In this document: positions 18,528-29,227 of the stretch, piece by piece
How the letters are laid out: the number at the start of each line of letters is the position of its first letter
How positions within the stretch are numbered: the stretch's first letter is position 1
Assembly: GCF_007746075.1 (NCBI RefSeq)
Contig: NZ_CP036339.1
Coordinates: forward strand, 5,733,786-5,797,785
DNA length: 64,000 nucleotides
Source: Lacipirellula limnantheis
GTDB taxonomy: Bacteria > Planctomycetota > Planctomycetia > Pirellulales > Lacipirellulaceae
Reading direction: 5' to 3'
Notes under the pieces: generated by a model
The model's input: the letters and a program-made list of their open reading frames with translations, nothing else
Databases searched by the model: none
What the model was told of the DNA's origin: nothing
Made by a program: the position numbers and the translations under genes

Positions 18528-19658
18528 TCATTGAAAGTGCTGATTCGACTCGCGGCCGTCGGCCGCCAGGTCTCCCAAATGCGGCGCGCGAGTCGTCCAG
18601 GGACTCGTCTGCCAATTGTCGGCCGTCGGCCGTTCAGCGACGAACCGCGGCAGGAACAAACGAAAATAGTCCGCGAGTGCCTGGAGAAATGGTTCGTAGA
18701 TCGCCTGCAACTCGCGCAGTTGGCGGATCTGTTCGTCGCGAGGCCGACGCTCCTCGGTGGAAAAAAGCTGGGCGATCTCGCTGTCGGTCAGCCGGTCGGA
18801 CTGCGGCTCGCGCGGCGGCAGCCTGAAGACCAAGCACATGTCCACGGCTGCATGTCGCGCCATCGCGAACGTCAGTTGGGCCCGGGTGCGCGACTCCGAC
18901 GCGCCGCGAACCAGCAGCAACGACGACGCGTCGAGCACCAGCGCCAGTGCCGCCAGCCACGATTGATTATCGTGCTGCGAGCGGTAGTAACAGAGCACCG
19001 GGAATGAGAGATGACTTTCCAATAGTTCCGCCGACCAGACTTCCCATTCGGCGAGGAATCGATCGCTTTCGTGTCGCTCCGCCAGTCGGCCAAACCGTCG
19101 CCACAATTCCACAGCCGTCGGCGGCGAACCGGCGCGCGCGTCGAGCAACGAGATGCTCCGCTCGCGATTGGAAAACGCTTGGTACAGCACCGGCAGATAG
19201 CCGATCACCACGGCCATGAACCCAAAGCCGATGCCTGCCTCCGCCACGGCCAGCAGTTTGCCCATGTACGTCACGGGAGTAACGTCGCCGTACCCCAAGG
19301 TGAAAAACGTCTCCCCGCTGTGATAGAGGCATTGCCGAAAGTCGTCGTTCGAGGGAGGGGTGAGCGTCGTGCCCCACCAGTGCAGCAGCGCGAAGCCCGT
19401 GACGATGATCGCCACCCAACAGACGAATAAGCCGAACAGCGACAGCGGGCCGAAAATGCTCAGGGTGCTCTCGCGGGTTTTGCCTGGCGGGATCAAGTCG
19501 CACAGACGCCGCCAACCGCTCCATGCCACCTGAAAATAAGTCCGCGCCAACCGCAGTCGCCGCGTCACGCGTCGCGGCAGGACGAGCGTCTCGAAGGCGT
19601 CATACAGCGCCAGCACGATTAGCGCGACGCCGAGCAGCGTACTCAGAAGGAACAACAT
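18528..19658 (-). CDS. two-TM potassium channel-family protein
   Basis: 376 residues. N-terminal helix 1-20, then a two-transmembrane pore module: a helix at about 72-92, pore loop with the K+ filter TLGYGD at residues 120-125, and a following helix (GKLLAVAEAGIGFGFMAVVIGYLP). The remaining 220 residues are a cytoplasmic helical domain (LLDARAGSPPTAVELWRRFGRLAERHESDR, FPVLCYYRSQHDNQSWLAALALVLD) rather than an RCK/TrkA domain. This layout is typical of bacterial 'ion channel' proteins annotated as two-pore-domain-like. Ion selectivity for K+ is inferred from the filter. Confidence 0.88.
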   Translation of the reverse strand: MLFLLSTLLGVALIVLALYDAFETLVLPRRVTRRLRLARTYFQVAWSGWRRLCDLIPPGKTRESTLSIFGPLSLFGLFVCWVAIIVTGFALLHWWGTTLTPPSNDDFRQCLYHSGETFFTLGYGDVTPVTYMGKLLAVAEAGIGFGFMAVVIGYLPVLYQAFSNRERSISLLDARAGSPPTAVELWRRFGRLAERHESDRFLAEWEVWSAELLESHLSFPVLCYYRSQHDNQSWLAALALVLDASSLLLVRGASESRTRAQLTFAMARHAAVDMCLVFRLPPREPQSDRLTDSEIAQLFSTEERRPRDEQIRQLRELQAIYEPFLQALADYFRLFLPRFVAERPTADNWQTSPWTTRAPHLGDLAADGRESNQHFQ

Positions 19659-19689
19659 GGGCGGACTGGCGCTTCGTTACGAGGTGAAC

Positions 19690-19826
19690 ATTGAGTTGCC
19701 GAATCCTGAAGGGATTCAATCATCCAGCCCGGGGTTGTTCGCGCAGCGAACTACCCTGGGTAAACCGTCAAAGCACCGCAGGCAACTCTGAAGGAGTTGT
19801 TTCGAAGTCGCTGAAACGAATTCGCA
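19690..19826. repeat. dispersed intergenic element with three hairpins
   Basis: Three stem-loops in a row: 19701-19717 (6-bp stem, loop TGAAG), 19728-19760 (about 15-bp imperfect stem around a CCCGGG/CCCTGGG pair, GCA loop) and 19783-19799 (6-bp stem, loop TGAAG). The two outer hairpins share the same loop but have different stems. I recall similar 'CTGAAGG' and 'CCCGGGGTT...ACCCTGGG' blocks scattered in many planctomycete and cyanobacterial genomes. Non-coding. Confidence 0.6.
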
Positions 19827-19856
19827 GTCAACAACACGACCGTTATAAGCAATCCC

Positions 19857-20150
19857 TCACAGGTTCAGACGTTCCCATGACTCATCTTCTGTGATTCCTA
19901 GAGAATGGTACTCAGTGCGTCCATCGTCGCCGACCAGTTCGTATTCGAACCACGGCATGCCAAAGTCGTCCACGCGAGTGATTGTTACCACAGGATCGAG
20001 GCTCAGAATTCGCTCCAGGGTATCAGCCGTCCAGCCAGCCATTTCGGCGCCCTCCTGAAGTTCGCGATCTCGCTGCAGCAAATCGCTTTCCGGAACGCAA
20101 AGCAATCGAATGCAGTCACCGGGCTTCAATGTTCGCCAGTTTTCACTCAT
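19857..20150 (-). CDS. small hypothetical protein (97 aa)
   Basis: Acidic cytoplasmic protein starting nine bases after the stop of the MDR oxidoreductase, so probably translated from the same message. It reads LKPGDCIRLLCVPESDLLQRDRELQ, then ERILSLDPVVTITRVDDFGMPWFEYELV and ITEDESWERL. The N-terminus resembles a small beta-barrel 'KPGD.IRL' fold. No function known. Confidence 0.7.
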   Translation of the reverse strand: MSENWRTLKPGDCIRLLCVPESDLLQRDRELQEGAEMAGWTADTLERILSLDPVVTITRVDDFGMPWFEYELVGDDGRTEYHSLGITEDESWERLNL

Positions 20151-20159
20151 CGGAACGCG

Positions 20160-21167
20160 TCAATACCGCAGCACAATCTTCCCAAAGTGCGACCCCGTCT
20201 CCATATACCGCAGCGCCTCGACGGCTTCTTCAAATGCGAACGTCCGATCGATCACTGGCTGCAGCTTCGCCACGCTGATCGCTCGATTCAAGTCTTCGAA
20301 CATCTCTCGCGAGCCGACAAAGATCCCCTGCAGCGCGAGCGTCTTCATCAACAGAAACATCGGGTTGATCCCTTCTCCTTGCGACAACACCCCGATGACG
20401 CCGATCTTGCCGGCAATTCGCGCCGCAGCAATCGATTTGCCGATCGTCCCCGCGCCGCCGACTTCGACGACGTGGTCGACTCCGACGCCGTCGGTCAGCC
20501 GCAGCACTTCCTTTTCCCAATCGGGGGTCGCCTTGTAGTTAATCGTCGCGTCGGCGCCCAGCGCTCGGACGCGCTTGAGCTTTTCGTCACTGCTGCTGGT
20601 GGCAATGACGCGCGCACCGTGAAGCTTCGCCAACTGCAGCGCAAAGATCGAAACGCCGCCGGTTCCCAGCGTCAGCACCGTCTCTCCCGCCTGCAGCTTC
20701 CCGAATACCGCCAGCGAATTCCAGGCGGTCACGCCCGCGCACGGCAACGTCGCCGCCTCTTCAAACGAGAGATAATCCGGAATCCTCACCAGCGACCGTT
20801 CGTCGAAGCATCCCACGTCGCGAAGTACTCCCGGCCTGTCGCCCCCGCCGAGCGTCGTGCCCGCCTTGGCGGCGTTGTACGATCCCTCCAGCCAGCCCTG
20901 CGTGAAGATGGGACAAACCCGGTCGCCTACTTTCCAGCGCGTGACCTCAGCGCCGACCGCGACGACTTCGCCCGCGCCGTCGGAGAGCGGAACCGCGGGG
21001 AACTTCGCCCGCAGATTGTAGACCCCTCTGGCGAACAGCAAGTCGCGAAAATTCAGCGATGCCGCCCGAAACCGCACGCACGCCTCGCGGGCGCCCGGCT
21101 GCGGCTCCGCCGCGGTAACCAGCTTCAGCCCCTCTAGCCCGAACGACTCGTATTGGAATGCCCTCAT
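20160..21167 (-). CDS. zinc-independent MDR alcohol dehydrogenase / quinone oxidoreductase-like
   Basis: 335 residues, medium-chain dehydrogenase/reductase fold. GroES-like N-terminus with SLNFRDLLFARGVY, PLSDGAGEVVAVG and WKVGDRVCPIF. The nucleotide-binding TLGTGGVSIFALQLAK and YMETGSHFGKIVLR C-terminus fit the NAD(P)-dependent alcohol dehydrogenase (QOR-like) branch. The structural-zinc cysteines of classical ADHs are absent. Substrate unknown; cytoplasmic. Confidence 0.88.
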   Translation of the reverse strand: MRAFQYESFGLEGLKLVTAAEPQPGAREACVRFRAASLNFRDLLFARGVYNLRAKFPAVPLSDGAGEVVAVGAEVTRWKVGDRVCPIFTQGWLEGSYNAAKAGTTLGGGDRPGVLRDVGCFDERSLVRIPDYLSFEEAATLPCAGVTAWNSLAVFGKLQAGETVLTLGTGGVSIFALQLAKLHGARVIATSSSDEKLKRVRALGADATINYKATPDWEKEVLRLTDGVGVDHVVEVGGAGTIGKSIAAARIAGKIGVIGVLSQGEGINPMFLLMKTLALQGIFVGSREMFEDLNRAISVAKLQPVIDRTFAFEEAVEALRYMETGSHFGKIVLRY

Positions 21168-21413
21168 GTCGCGGCCCCCATTTCTCTAATTGCCCATTTA
21201 TCCCACACCGCCAGATAGCAGCAGAGCGCCTCGCGATTCGACGCGCTTTTGTGCAGACGCGGAGCGTTCGGACGCCAAAAACGTCTCTTTGCGATCGTCT
21301 GTAAATATACGAAAACTGGTGCCCAGGTTCTGGTGAATTCGCGTCGTTCTCTGGCAATGTCTAGACGCATTCGCCTGGCCGTCGCAGACTGCACCTTTGC
21401 CGAAGTTCGCACG

Positions 21414-24158
<2,745 letters not shown>

Positions 24159-24195
24159 ATCTCCCCCCGATTCCTCTTTGTTCCGCGAGACAGCC

Positions 24196-24612
24196 ATGAA
24201 GACCGTCCTCCTGGTAGAAGACAACACCGACAATACGCTCCTCATTGAAGACGTCTTCGCGTTCGAAGGCGTCGCCGCCCGGCTCATTAGCGTCACGTCG
24301 GCCGAAGAGGCCTTGGAAGTGGCGATGCGCACGCCCCCCGACCTGGTCCTGATGGACATCGGACTCCCCGGCATGTGCGGACTCGAGGCCACGCGTCAGT
24401 TGCGCGCGAACCCCGCCACTCGTCGCGTTCCCATCTGGGCCGTGACGGCGCGCGCCTTGAAAGAGGACGAGGAAGCGGCCCGTTCCGCCGGCTGCGACTT
24501 CTACATCACCAAGCCCTTCGACCAGGAAGACCTCGGCTACATGGTCAAGTTCGTCGTCGCCTCGACTCCTCCTGAACTTTATATTGACGACGCCGATCGT
24601 TGGTCGCCATAG
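24196..24612 (+). CDS. single-domain response regulator (CheY-like)
   Basis: 138 residues: one receiver domain and no output domain. Acidic pocket ED near residues 8-9, phosphoacceptor D54 in LVLMDIGLPG, T/A switch in AVTARALK, and K106 in YITKPF. The extra C-terminal 20 residues are unstructured. It lies immediately downstream of the CHASE/PAS kinase, so the two probably form a phosphorelay pair acting on an unlinked partner. Confidence 0.9.
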   Translation: MKTVLLVEDNTDNTLLIEDVFAFEGVAARLISVTSAEEALEVAMRTPPDLVLMDIGLPGMCGLEATRQLRANPATRRVPIWAVTARALKEDEEAARSAGCDFYITKPFDQEDLGYMVKFVVASTPPELYIDDADRWSP

Positions 24613-24648
24613 CCTCATGCGCGCGACCCTGGAACCGCCGCCGCGTGC

Positions 24649-25410
24649 TCACTCAACGTTCCCGCGTTCTGGCGGCGACCACAATTTCACCGCTGCCGTG
24701 CCGTAGTTTCCCAGGTGGTAGACGCTTGCCCCCGTCAACTTGAATTGAAATCTCGCGAACGGCGCGGCAATCATCCGGGCAACGAACGGCTCCGTCCCCA
24801 GTCCTACCGTCACATGCGGGTTGAAGTTCTTCCCGCTCCGCTTGGGGACGTACCCGTTGACGTAAGCCACGATCGACGGCGCGATCGCCGCCCCGTCCGG
24901 CGAAGGCGCGAAGGCGGCCCCCGTTCCCTCGACGGCAAACGGTTCCACGACCGCGATAATCTCCTCCTGTAGTTTCCGCAGGTCGGGCGTTGGCCGCACC
25001 ACGATGCCCGCGAGTCCCAGGTCGCCCACCGGCAGCGAATAGTATCCAATCGCCTCCAGCTCGAGTGTGGTTGGATCCGTCTTCGCGAACACCCGCCCCA
25101 GCGCCTGCTCGACGCGCTGCAAGTCATCGCTCCGCACGAATCGCTGGACCATCGAAATGTGCGGCGTGTGCAATTCGTCGAGAGCGAACCCCGCCGGGTA
25201 GTCGCCGCGCAGGGCCGCATTAGCCTTGGCGGCGGCGGCAAGCATGGTCTCGTCCGGATGCAGCAGCACGTCGATTGCCACGACGTCCCCCAGCGACGCT
25301 CCTGGCTCGGCCGCGATCAATCCGCGCTGAACGATCACCGCCGTCGCCACGGCGAGTATCGCCGGCAACGCAGCCCGTAACCCGGCCACTGCAGCAAGCT
25401 TCATCGACAT
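24649..25410 (-). CDS. exported 2H phosphoesterase-superfamily protein (2'-5' RNA ligase-like)
   Basis: 253 residues; ATG at 25410 with AAGGGA upstream. An N-terminal hydrophobic signal (residues 8-35, ALPAILAVATAVIV) precedes the catalytic fold. The two signature tetrapeptides are visible: HIS within HTPHISMVQR (84-86) and HVT within NPHVTVGLG (199-201), spaced as in 2H phosphoesterases such as LigT/CPDases. An exported member is unusual, because known substrates (cyclic phosphates, RNA ends) are cytoplasmic. The activity on a cyclic phosphodiester is inferred from the motifs only. Confidence 0.82.
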   Translation of the reverse strand: MSMKLAAVAGLRAALPAILAVATAVIVQRGLIAAEPGASLGDVVAIDVLLHPDETMLAAAAKANAALRGDYPAGFALDELHTPHISMVQRFVRSDDLQRVEQALGRVFAKTDPTTLELEAIGYYSLPVGDLGLAGIVVRPTPDLRKLQEEIIAVVEPFAVEGTGAAFAPSPDGAAIAPSIVAYVNGYVPKRSGKNFNPHVTVGLGTEPFVARMIAAPFARFQFKLTGASVYHLGNYGTAAVKLWSPPERGNVE

Positions 25411-25525
25411 TTCATGTTCCCTTTGTCGCGACGACAACGAATGGACGGCCCGCGGCACCAGTCGAATCTGGCTTGCGAATCAAGTATAGTGCCCCTATCC
25501 CGCGCCGCGACCGGAGGCCCAACCG

Positions 25526-26170
25526 ATGATCCCACGCCTGATCGCCTTAGCCGCTTTCCTTCTCGCATCCGCCGCCTGCCCCACGGGCCAATGGCGCTCG
25601 GTAGCCCTCGCCGGCGAGTTCAACCCCCAAGTCACTGTCGGCGACGCCGCGCCGGCCTGGACCGACCTCCCCGGCGTTGACGGCAAGCACCACTCGATGG
25701 CCGATCTCGACCCCGAAAAACCGGCGGTCGTCGTCTTCACCTGCAACAGCTGCGACGTCGCGACTGGCTATGAGGATCGAATCATGGCGTTTGCTGAGAA
25801 GCACCAACAGGAGGCCGCCGTCGTCGCGATCAACGTCAGTCTCAAGCCCGACGACGACCTCGCCGCGATGCAGGAACGGGCTGAGCAGAAGAAATTTCCA
25901 TTCGCCTACCTCTTCGACGAGTCGCAAGAGATAGGCGCGGCCTACGGCGCCAACTACACTCCCGAGTTCTTTCTCCTCAGCCCCGGCAAGCCGGGAGAGC
26001 GCCGCATCGTGTACATGGGCGCTCTCGACGACAGCACCTACGCCGATCAGGTCAGAACCAATTACCTCGAACCGGCCCTCGCCGCCGCGCTGCAAGGCGA
26101 ACTGCCAGCGATCAAGGAAACCGCCCCCCGCGGCTGCCGCATCAAGTATCCACGCCAAAAACAACGTTAG
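25526..26170 (+). CDS. exported thioredoxin-like (redoxin/AhpC-TSA) protein
   Basis: 214 residues. Signal peptide 1-30. The redoxin domain starts at VTVGDAAPAWTDLPGVDG (about 37-53) and carries the active-site CNSC (C73, C76) in FTCNSCDVATGYEDR, then VAINVSLKPDDD and a YGANYTPEFFLLSPG cis-Pro loop. Ends in a conserved RGCRIKYPR tail seen in planctomycete redoxins. Probably a periplasmic thiol-disulfide or peroxide-handling protein. Divergent from the 2H phosphoesterase gene. Confidence 0.88.
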   Translation: MIPRLIALAAFLLASAACPTGQWRSVALAGEFNPQVTVGDAAPAWTDLPGVDGKHHSMADLDPEKPAVVVFTCNSCDVATGYEDRIMAFAEKHQQEAAVVAINVSLKPDDDLAAMQERAEQKKFPFAYLFDESQEIGAAYGANYTPEFFLLSPGKPGERRIVYMGALDDSTYADQVRTNYLEPALAAALQGELPAIKETAPRGCRIKYPRQKQR

Positions 26171-26198
26171 CGACGACGCGCCAGCGGAGCGAGCTGCC

Positions 26199-26235
26199 TT
26201 CGTCATTCGCCACTCCCTCATCATTCAGCATCGAG
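26199..26235 (+). repeat. short CATTCG/CACTC heptad-like repeat
   Basis: Runs TCGTCATTCGCCACTCCCTCATCATTCAGCA just before the phosphatase gene. A very similar CATTCGTCATTCGTCATTTCAGCA stretch occurs at 31938-31956. A dispersed short intergenic element; no function known. Confidence 0.45.
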
Positions 26236-26246
26236 CCACCAGCGTC

Positions 26247-27503
26247 ATGCCTACCTACCGCTTCGTCCCATCCCTGTTGTTCGCCCTCCTGCTGCTCTGC
26301 GCCCCGCGCGTCGCCAGCGCTGAAGACCTCATCGGTCTCTTCCTCTCCTGGCAGCAAGACCCCACGACGACGATGACCGTCACCTGGGTCGATATCTACG
26401 CCGACAGCAGTTCGGCGCTCCTCTACCGCAAGTACGACGGCAAGAACTACTCCGCCGCTACCCAATGGCAAACTGCCGCGGCCCAGCGCTCCACGATGGG
26501 CCCGTCAACGCTGCAACTCCGCCGCGTCGAATTGACCGGCCTCGAACCTGGCGCCCGCTACGAGTTCGGCATCGGCGAGACGGCGAAAGACGTCACCCAG
26601 TTCCGGCGGTTCGACACGATGCCCGCCAAGCTCGCCAAGCCGCTCACGTTCGTCGCCGGCGGCGACATGATGCACAATCGCGCCATGCTCGACGACATGA
26701 ACGAGGAGATGCAACGGCTCGAGCCCGACTTCGCCCTCCTCGGCGGCGACATCGCCTACGAAAACGGCGTCCACGGCACCCACTGGATCGACTGGCTCCA
26801 GTCGTGGACCAATCACGCCGTCACCAAGGACAAGCGCGTGATCCCGCTCGTCATTGCCATTGGCAATCACGAGGTCAAAGGAGGCTACAACGGCACGCCT
26901 CCGCAAGACGCCCCCTATTTCTACAGCATCTTCCCGCTTCCCCAGAACCGCTCCTACTACGCCCTCGACTTTGGCAAGTATCTGTCGCTCGTTGTTCTCG
27001 ACTCGCAACACACCAACCCCATCGCCGGCCCGCAGGCCCAGTGGCTCGCCGAGGCGATGTCCCAGCGCTCCGACCAACAGTACCTCTTCGCCTGCTACCA
27101 CTATCCCGCCTACGGGACGACGAAGGAACCCGACGGAGGAACTCCGCTCGACGCCCCGCAAGCCCTCGCCATCCAAAAAAACTGGTGCCCTAGCTTCGAA
27201 CGCTACGGCGCCACGGCCATCTTCGAGAACGACCACCACAACTACAAACGCACCCACCGCATCCGCAATCGCCAGCGCGACGACGCCAACGGCATCCTCT
27301 ACCTCGGCGACGGCGCCTGGGGCGTCGAACCTCGCACCGTCCCGAAAGACGCCTGGTGGCTCGCCAAAGCCGAAGGGCGAAACCACCTCTGGCGCGTCGA
27401 ACTCGATCCCGACGGCGAAGCGAAGGTCGAGGCGATCGACGCCGCAGGCAAGGTCTTCGACGAGGTTGAAATCAAAGAACCCCGCACCAAGCCTGTGCCG
27501 TAG
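26247..27503 (+). CDS. exported purple-acid-phosphatase-like metallophosphoesterase
   Basis: 418 residues. Signal peptide 1-25. A fibronectin-III-like N-domain spans about 28-125 (MTVTWVDIYADSSSALLYRKYDG, RRVELTGLEPGARYEFGIG). The calcineurin-like domain starts at about 132 with metal ligands in GGDMM (138-142), GGDIAYENG (166-174), GNHEV (206-210), CYHYP and ENDHHNYKR. This domain order is that of purple acid phosphatases. Predicted phosphate release from organic phosphates outside the cytoplasm. 76 bases after the redoxin gene. Confidence 0.9.
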   Translation: MPTYRFVPSLLFALLLLCAPRVASAEDLIGLFLSWQQDPTTTMTVTWVDIYADSSSALLYRKYDGKNYSAATQWQTAAAQRSTMGPSTLQLRRVELTGLEPGARYEFGIGETAKDVTQFRRFDTMPAKLAKPLTFVAGGDMMHNRAMLDDMNEEMQRLEPDFALLGGDIAYENGVHGTHWIDWLQSWTNHAVTKDKRVIPLVIAIGNHEVKGGYNGTPPQDAPYFYSIFPLPQNRSYYALDFGKYLSLVVLDSQHTNPIAGPQAQWLAEAMSQRSDQQYLFACYHYPAYGTTKEPDGGTPLDAPQALAIQKNWCPSFERYGATAIFENDHHNYKRTHRIRNRQRDDANGILYLGDGAWGVEPRTVPKDAWWLAKAEGRNHLWRVELDPDGEAKVEAIDAAGKVFDEVEIKEPRTKPVP

Positions 27504-27578
27504 GGTGCGGCGCCCGCAACCGCCTACCGAGCGAGAACAATCAGAGCCCTACCACATCGGAGCAGGGCGAGCAGCTAG

Positions 27579-28190
27579 ATGGCAAGATTCTCCATTCGCC
27601 AACTGCTTGCCCTGACCGCCCTCTGCGCCGTCTGGTTCGCGACCTTCAGTCCGGGCCAACTCGGCCTCTTCGTCCACATCGCGCTTGGCTACCTGTTTCT
27701 CGTTAGTTTTCTGGTTGCGAATCGATTCAACGTCGGCCCGCTTGGCCCCACGTCATGCGCGATTAGCCGAGCGCTAACGACGCTCTCGTCGCTGTTCTTA
27801 CTCTTCATGCTGCCAATCGCTTTCCAAATCGACGTTGGCAGGTCGGAGGCATGGGAGTTCTTTTTTGTGACCGTCGGCTACCTGACGAGTATCATTGCCA
27901 CGATCGCGGCTGCCGAATGCAATTGGCGCCTGTCTTGCAAGCTGAGAGCCCCCAATAGATTCTGGCTTCTCTATATGGCGCTCAGCGTGATTCTATTTGG
28001 GATTGTCATTGTGCTCATCGCATTTCCCACAGGCCCGCGTCAGCAACCGGAAGACAATATCGCGCTAGGAATCGTGCTGTTCAATGCGGCCTACTTCGTC
28101 GCCTACGCCATGCCGGCGTCATGGCGAACGACAAAGCGCTCCCCGACAGACTGCTTGAAGCCGGCGTCCGAAGGACCCACTGAAACATGA
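27579..28190 (+). CDS. multi-pass membrane hypothetical protein
   Basis: 203 residues with about five hydrophobic helices. The N-terminus RFSIRQLLALTALCAVWFA is the planctomycete 'RFSxRxLLxLTxL' motif, common in otherwise unrelated inner-membrane proteins of the phylum. No catalytic motif. It heads a tight three-gene unit: the next gene's ATG overlaps its stop (ATGA) and the third begins a few bases later. Confidence 0.75.
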   Translation: MARFSIRQLLALTALCAVWFATFSPGQLGLFVHIALGYLFLVSFLVANRFNVGPLGPTSCAISRALTTLSSLFLLFMLPIAFQIDVGRSEAWEFFFVTVGYLTSIIATIAAAECNWRLSCKLRAPNRFWLLYMALSVILFGIVIVLIAFPTGPRQQPEDNIALGIVLFNAAYFVAYAMPASWRTTKRSPTDCLKPASEGPTET

Positions 28191-28378
28191 AAAGGCTCCC
28201 CCACATCCTCCTGGCTCTCGCCGTCTCGGCAGCAGCCTCAGCCCTGCTCAGCACGCTCCTTGGCCGCATTCTGTTCCTCAGTAGCCGCACCGAAGTCGTC
28301 AAGCTCGGCGCTATTCTGTTCGCGATCAGCTCTGCTACCTGGATCACGCTGATCCTCGCCATCCGCCGCAAGGAATAA
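28187..28378 (+). CDS. small two-helix membrane protein (63 aa)
   Basis: Start codon overlaps the previous stop (ATGA), implying translational coupling. Two hydrophobic helices: ILLALAVSAAASALLSTLLG and LGAILFAISSATWITLILAI, ending in RRKE. Unknown function; encoded directly before the ACP-like gene. Confidence 0.7.
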   Translation: MKRLPHILLALAVSAAASALLSTLLGRILFLSSRTEVVKLGAILFAISSATWITLILAIRRKE

Positions 28379-28383
28379 CCCGC

Positions 28384-28644
28384 ATGGGCATCGACCTTTT
28401 GTGGATCGTCCTCGAAGCCGAAGAGGAGTTCAACATTCGTCTCGATCACGACGATGTTCCGCTCTTTGTGAGCGACCTGCTGGAGCCGGCAATCGCTGCC
28501 ATCCGCCAGCAGCATCCTGAGAGGCTGCTCACAGACGACGACATCTGGCGACAGCTGCGCCGCATGATCTCAGAGCAGTTAGGCGTTCCGCTGGAACAGG
28601 TCACCAAGACGGCGAACTTCGTCACCGATCTCGGTTGCGTGTAG
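28384..28644 (+). CDS. acyl-carrier-protein-like protein, circularly permuted and lacking the serine
   Basis: 86 residues. The N-terminal half (1-40) matches the second half of a normal ACP: IDLLWIVLEAEEEFNIRL corresponds to AcpP LDTVELVMALEEEFDTEI, with Gly2 where the phosphopantetheine Ser would be. The C-terminal half (54-84) matches the first half of an ACP: IWRQLRRMISEQLGV and VTKTANFVTDLG align to AcpP ERVKKIIGEQLGV and VTNNASFVEDLG. The halves are in swapped order, with the break at the DSL site. It therefore cannot carry a 4'-phosphopantetheine arm there. I recall similar proteins in planctomycetes without a stated role. Starts five bases after the small membrane protein gene. Confidence 0.75.
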   Translation: MGIDLLWIVLEAEEEFNIRLDHDDVPLFVSDLLEPAIAAIRQQHPERLLTDDDIWRQLRRMISEQLGVPLEQVTKTANFVTDLGCV

Positions 28645-28674
28645 TTCGAGTTCGTTGGCAAAAACTGACTGCCC

Positions 28675-29142
28675 TCACGACCACCCCGCCATCGCCGCCA
28701 TCAAAGCCACAAGCGCCGTCAGCCCCAGCATCGTCCGCAACGTGAACCGCGGCGTTCCCCTCCATAACGCAACGCCCGCGCTCCCCGCCAACAGAGCGAG
28801 CAGCCAGTGCGGAATGTTCACGTACCAAGTCTCGTGCGCATGCTGAAAATTCAGCAACCACAGCGGATTCCGCTTGTTGGGCGCCGGCGGCCCCGATGCT
28901 GCCTTGAGTTCGCGAGTGCGCCAATGCCAGACAAGCCGCGGCTCGCCATCAAGCAGAGATCGAGTGAGCCACCCGGTGACCCCATGCAACGATCCCTCGC
29001 TGGAGGCGACCCGAAACGACCAGATCGAAAGTCGACCAAAGGCGCCGTCGCCATGCCAATAGCTCCGCGCCCAAAGCGCCAGCAGCGCAACCGCCATAAG
29101 CATCAAGCCAACCGCCGCCGACATTCGCAGGTAACGCCACAT
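28675..29142 (-). CDS. membrane hypothetical protein (155 aa)
   Basis: From ATG 29142, MWRYLRMSAAVGLMLMAVALLALWA forms an N-terminal helix. A polar region with WHGDGAFGRLSIWSF and LVWHWRTREL follows. Two more helices at the C-terminus carry RFTLRTMLGLTALVALMAAMA, the planctomycete membrane motif. Unknown function. An upstream in-frame ATG (29238) overlaps the neighbouring gene and is less likely. Confidence 0.65.
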   Translation of the reverse strand: MWRYLRMSAAVGLMLMAVALLALWARSYWHGDGAFGRLSIWSFRVASSEGSLHGVTGWLTRSLLDGEPRLVWHWRTRELKAASGPPAPNKRNPLWLLNFQHAHETWYVNIPHWLLALLAGSAGVALWRGTPRFTLRTMLGLTALVALMAAMAGWS

Positions 29143-29227
29143 CGCGCCATCATGGCGCGACGACGCTCCGCCGGCAAGCAGAAGACATATCTGATTGGAA
29201 CCGCTCACCCCAATGACGATCGCTGGC

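Noticed and set aside
19690..19826. Insertion sequence remnant
   Set aside because: Hairpins resemble a dispersed element, but there is no transposase fragment or terminal inverted repeat with target duplication.
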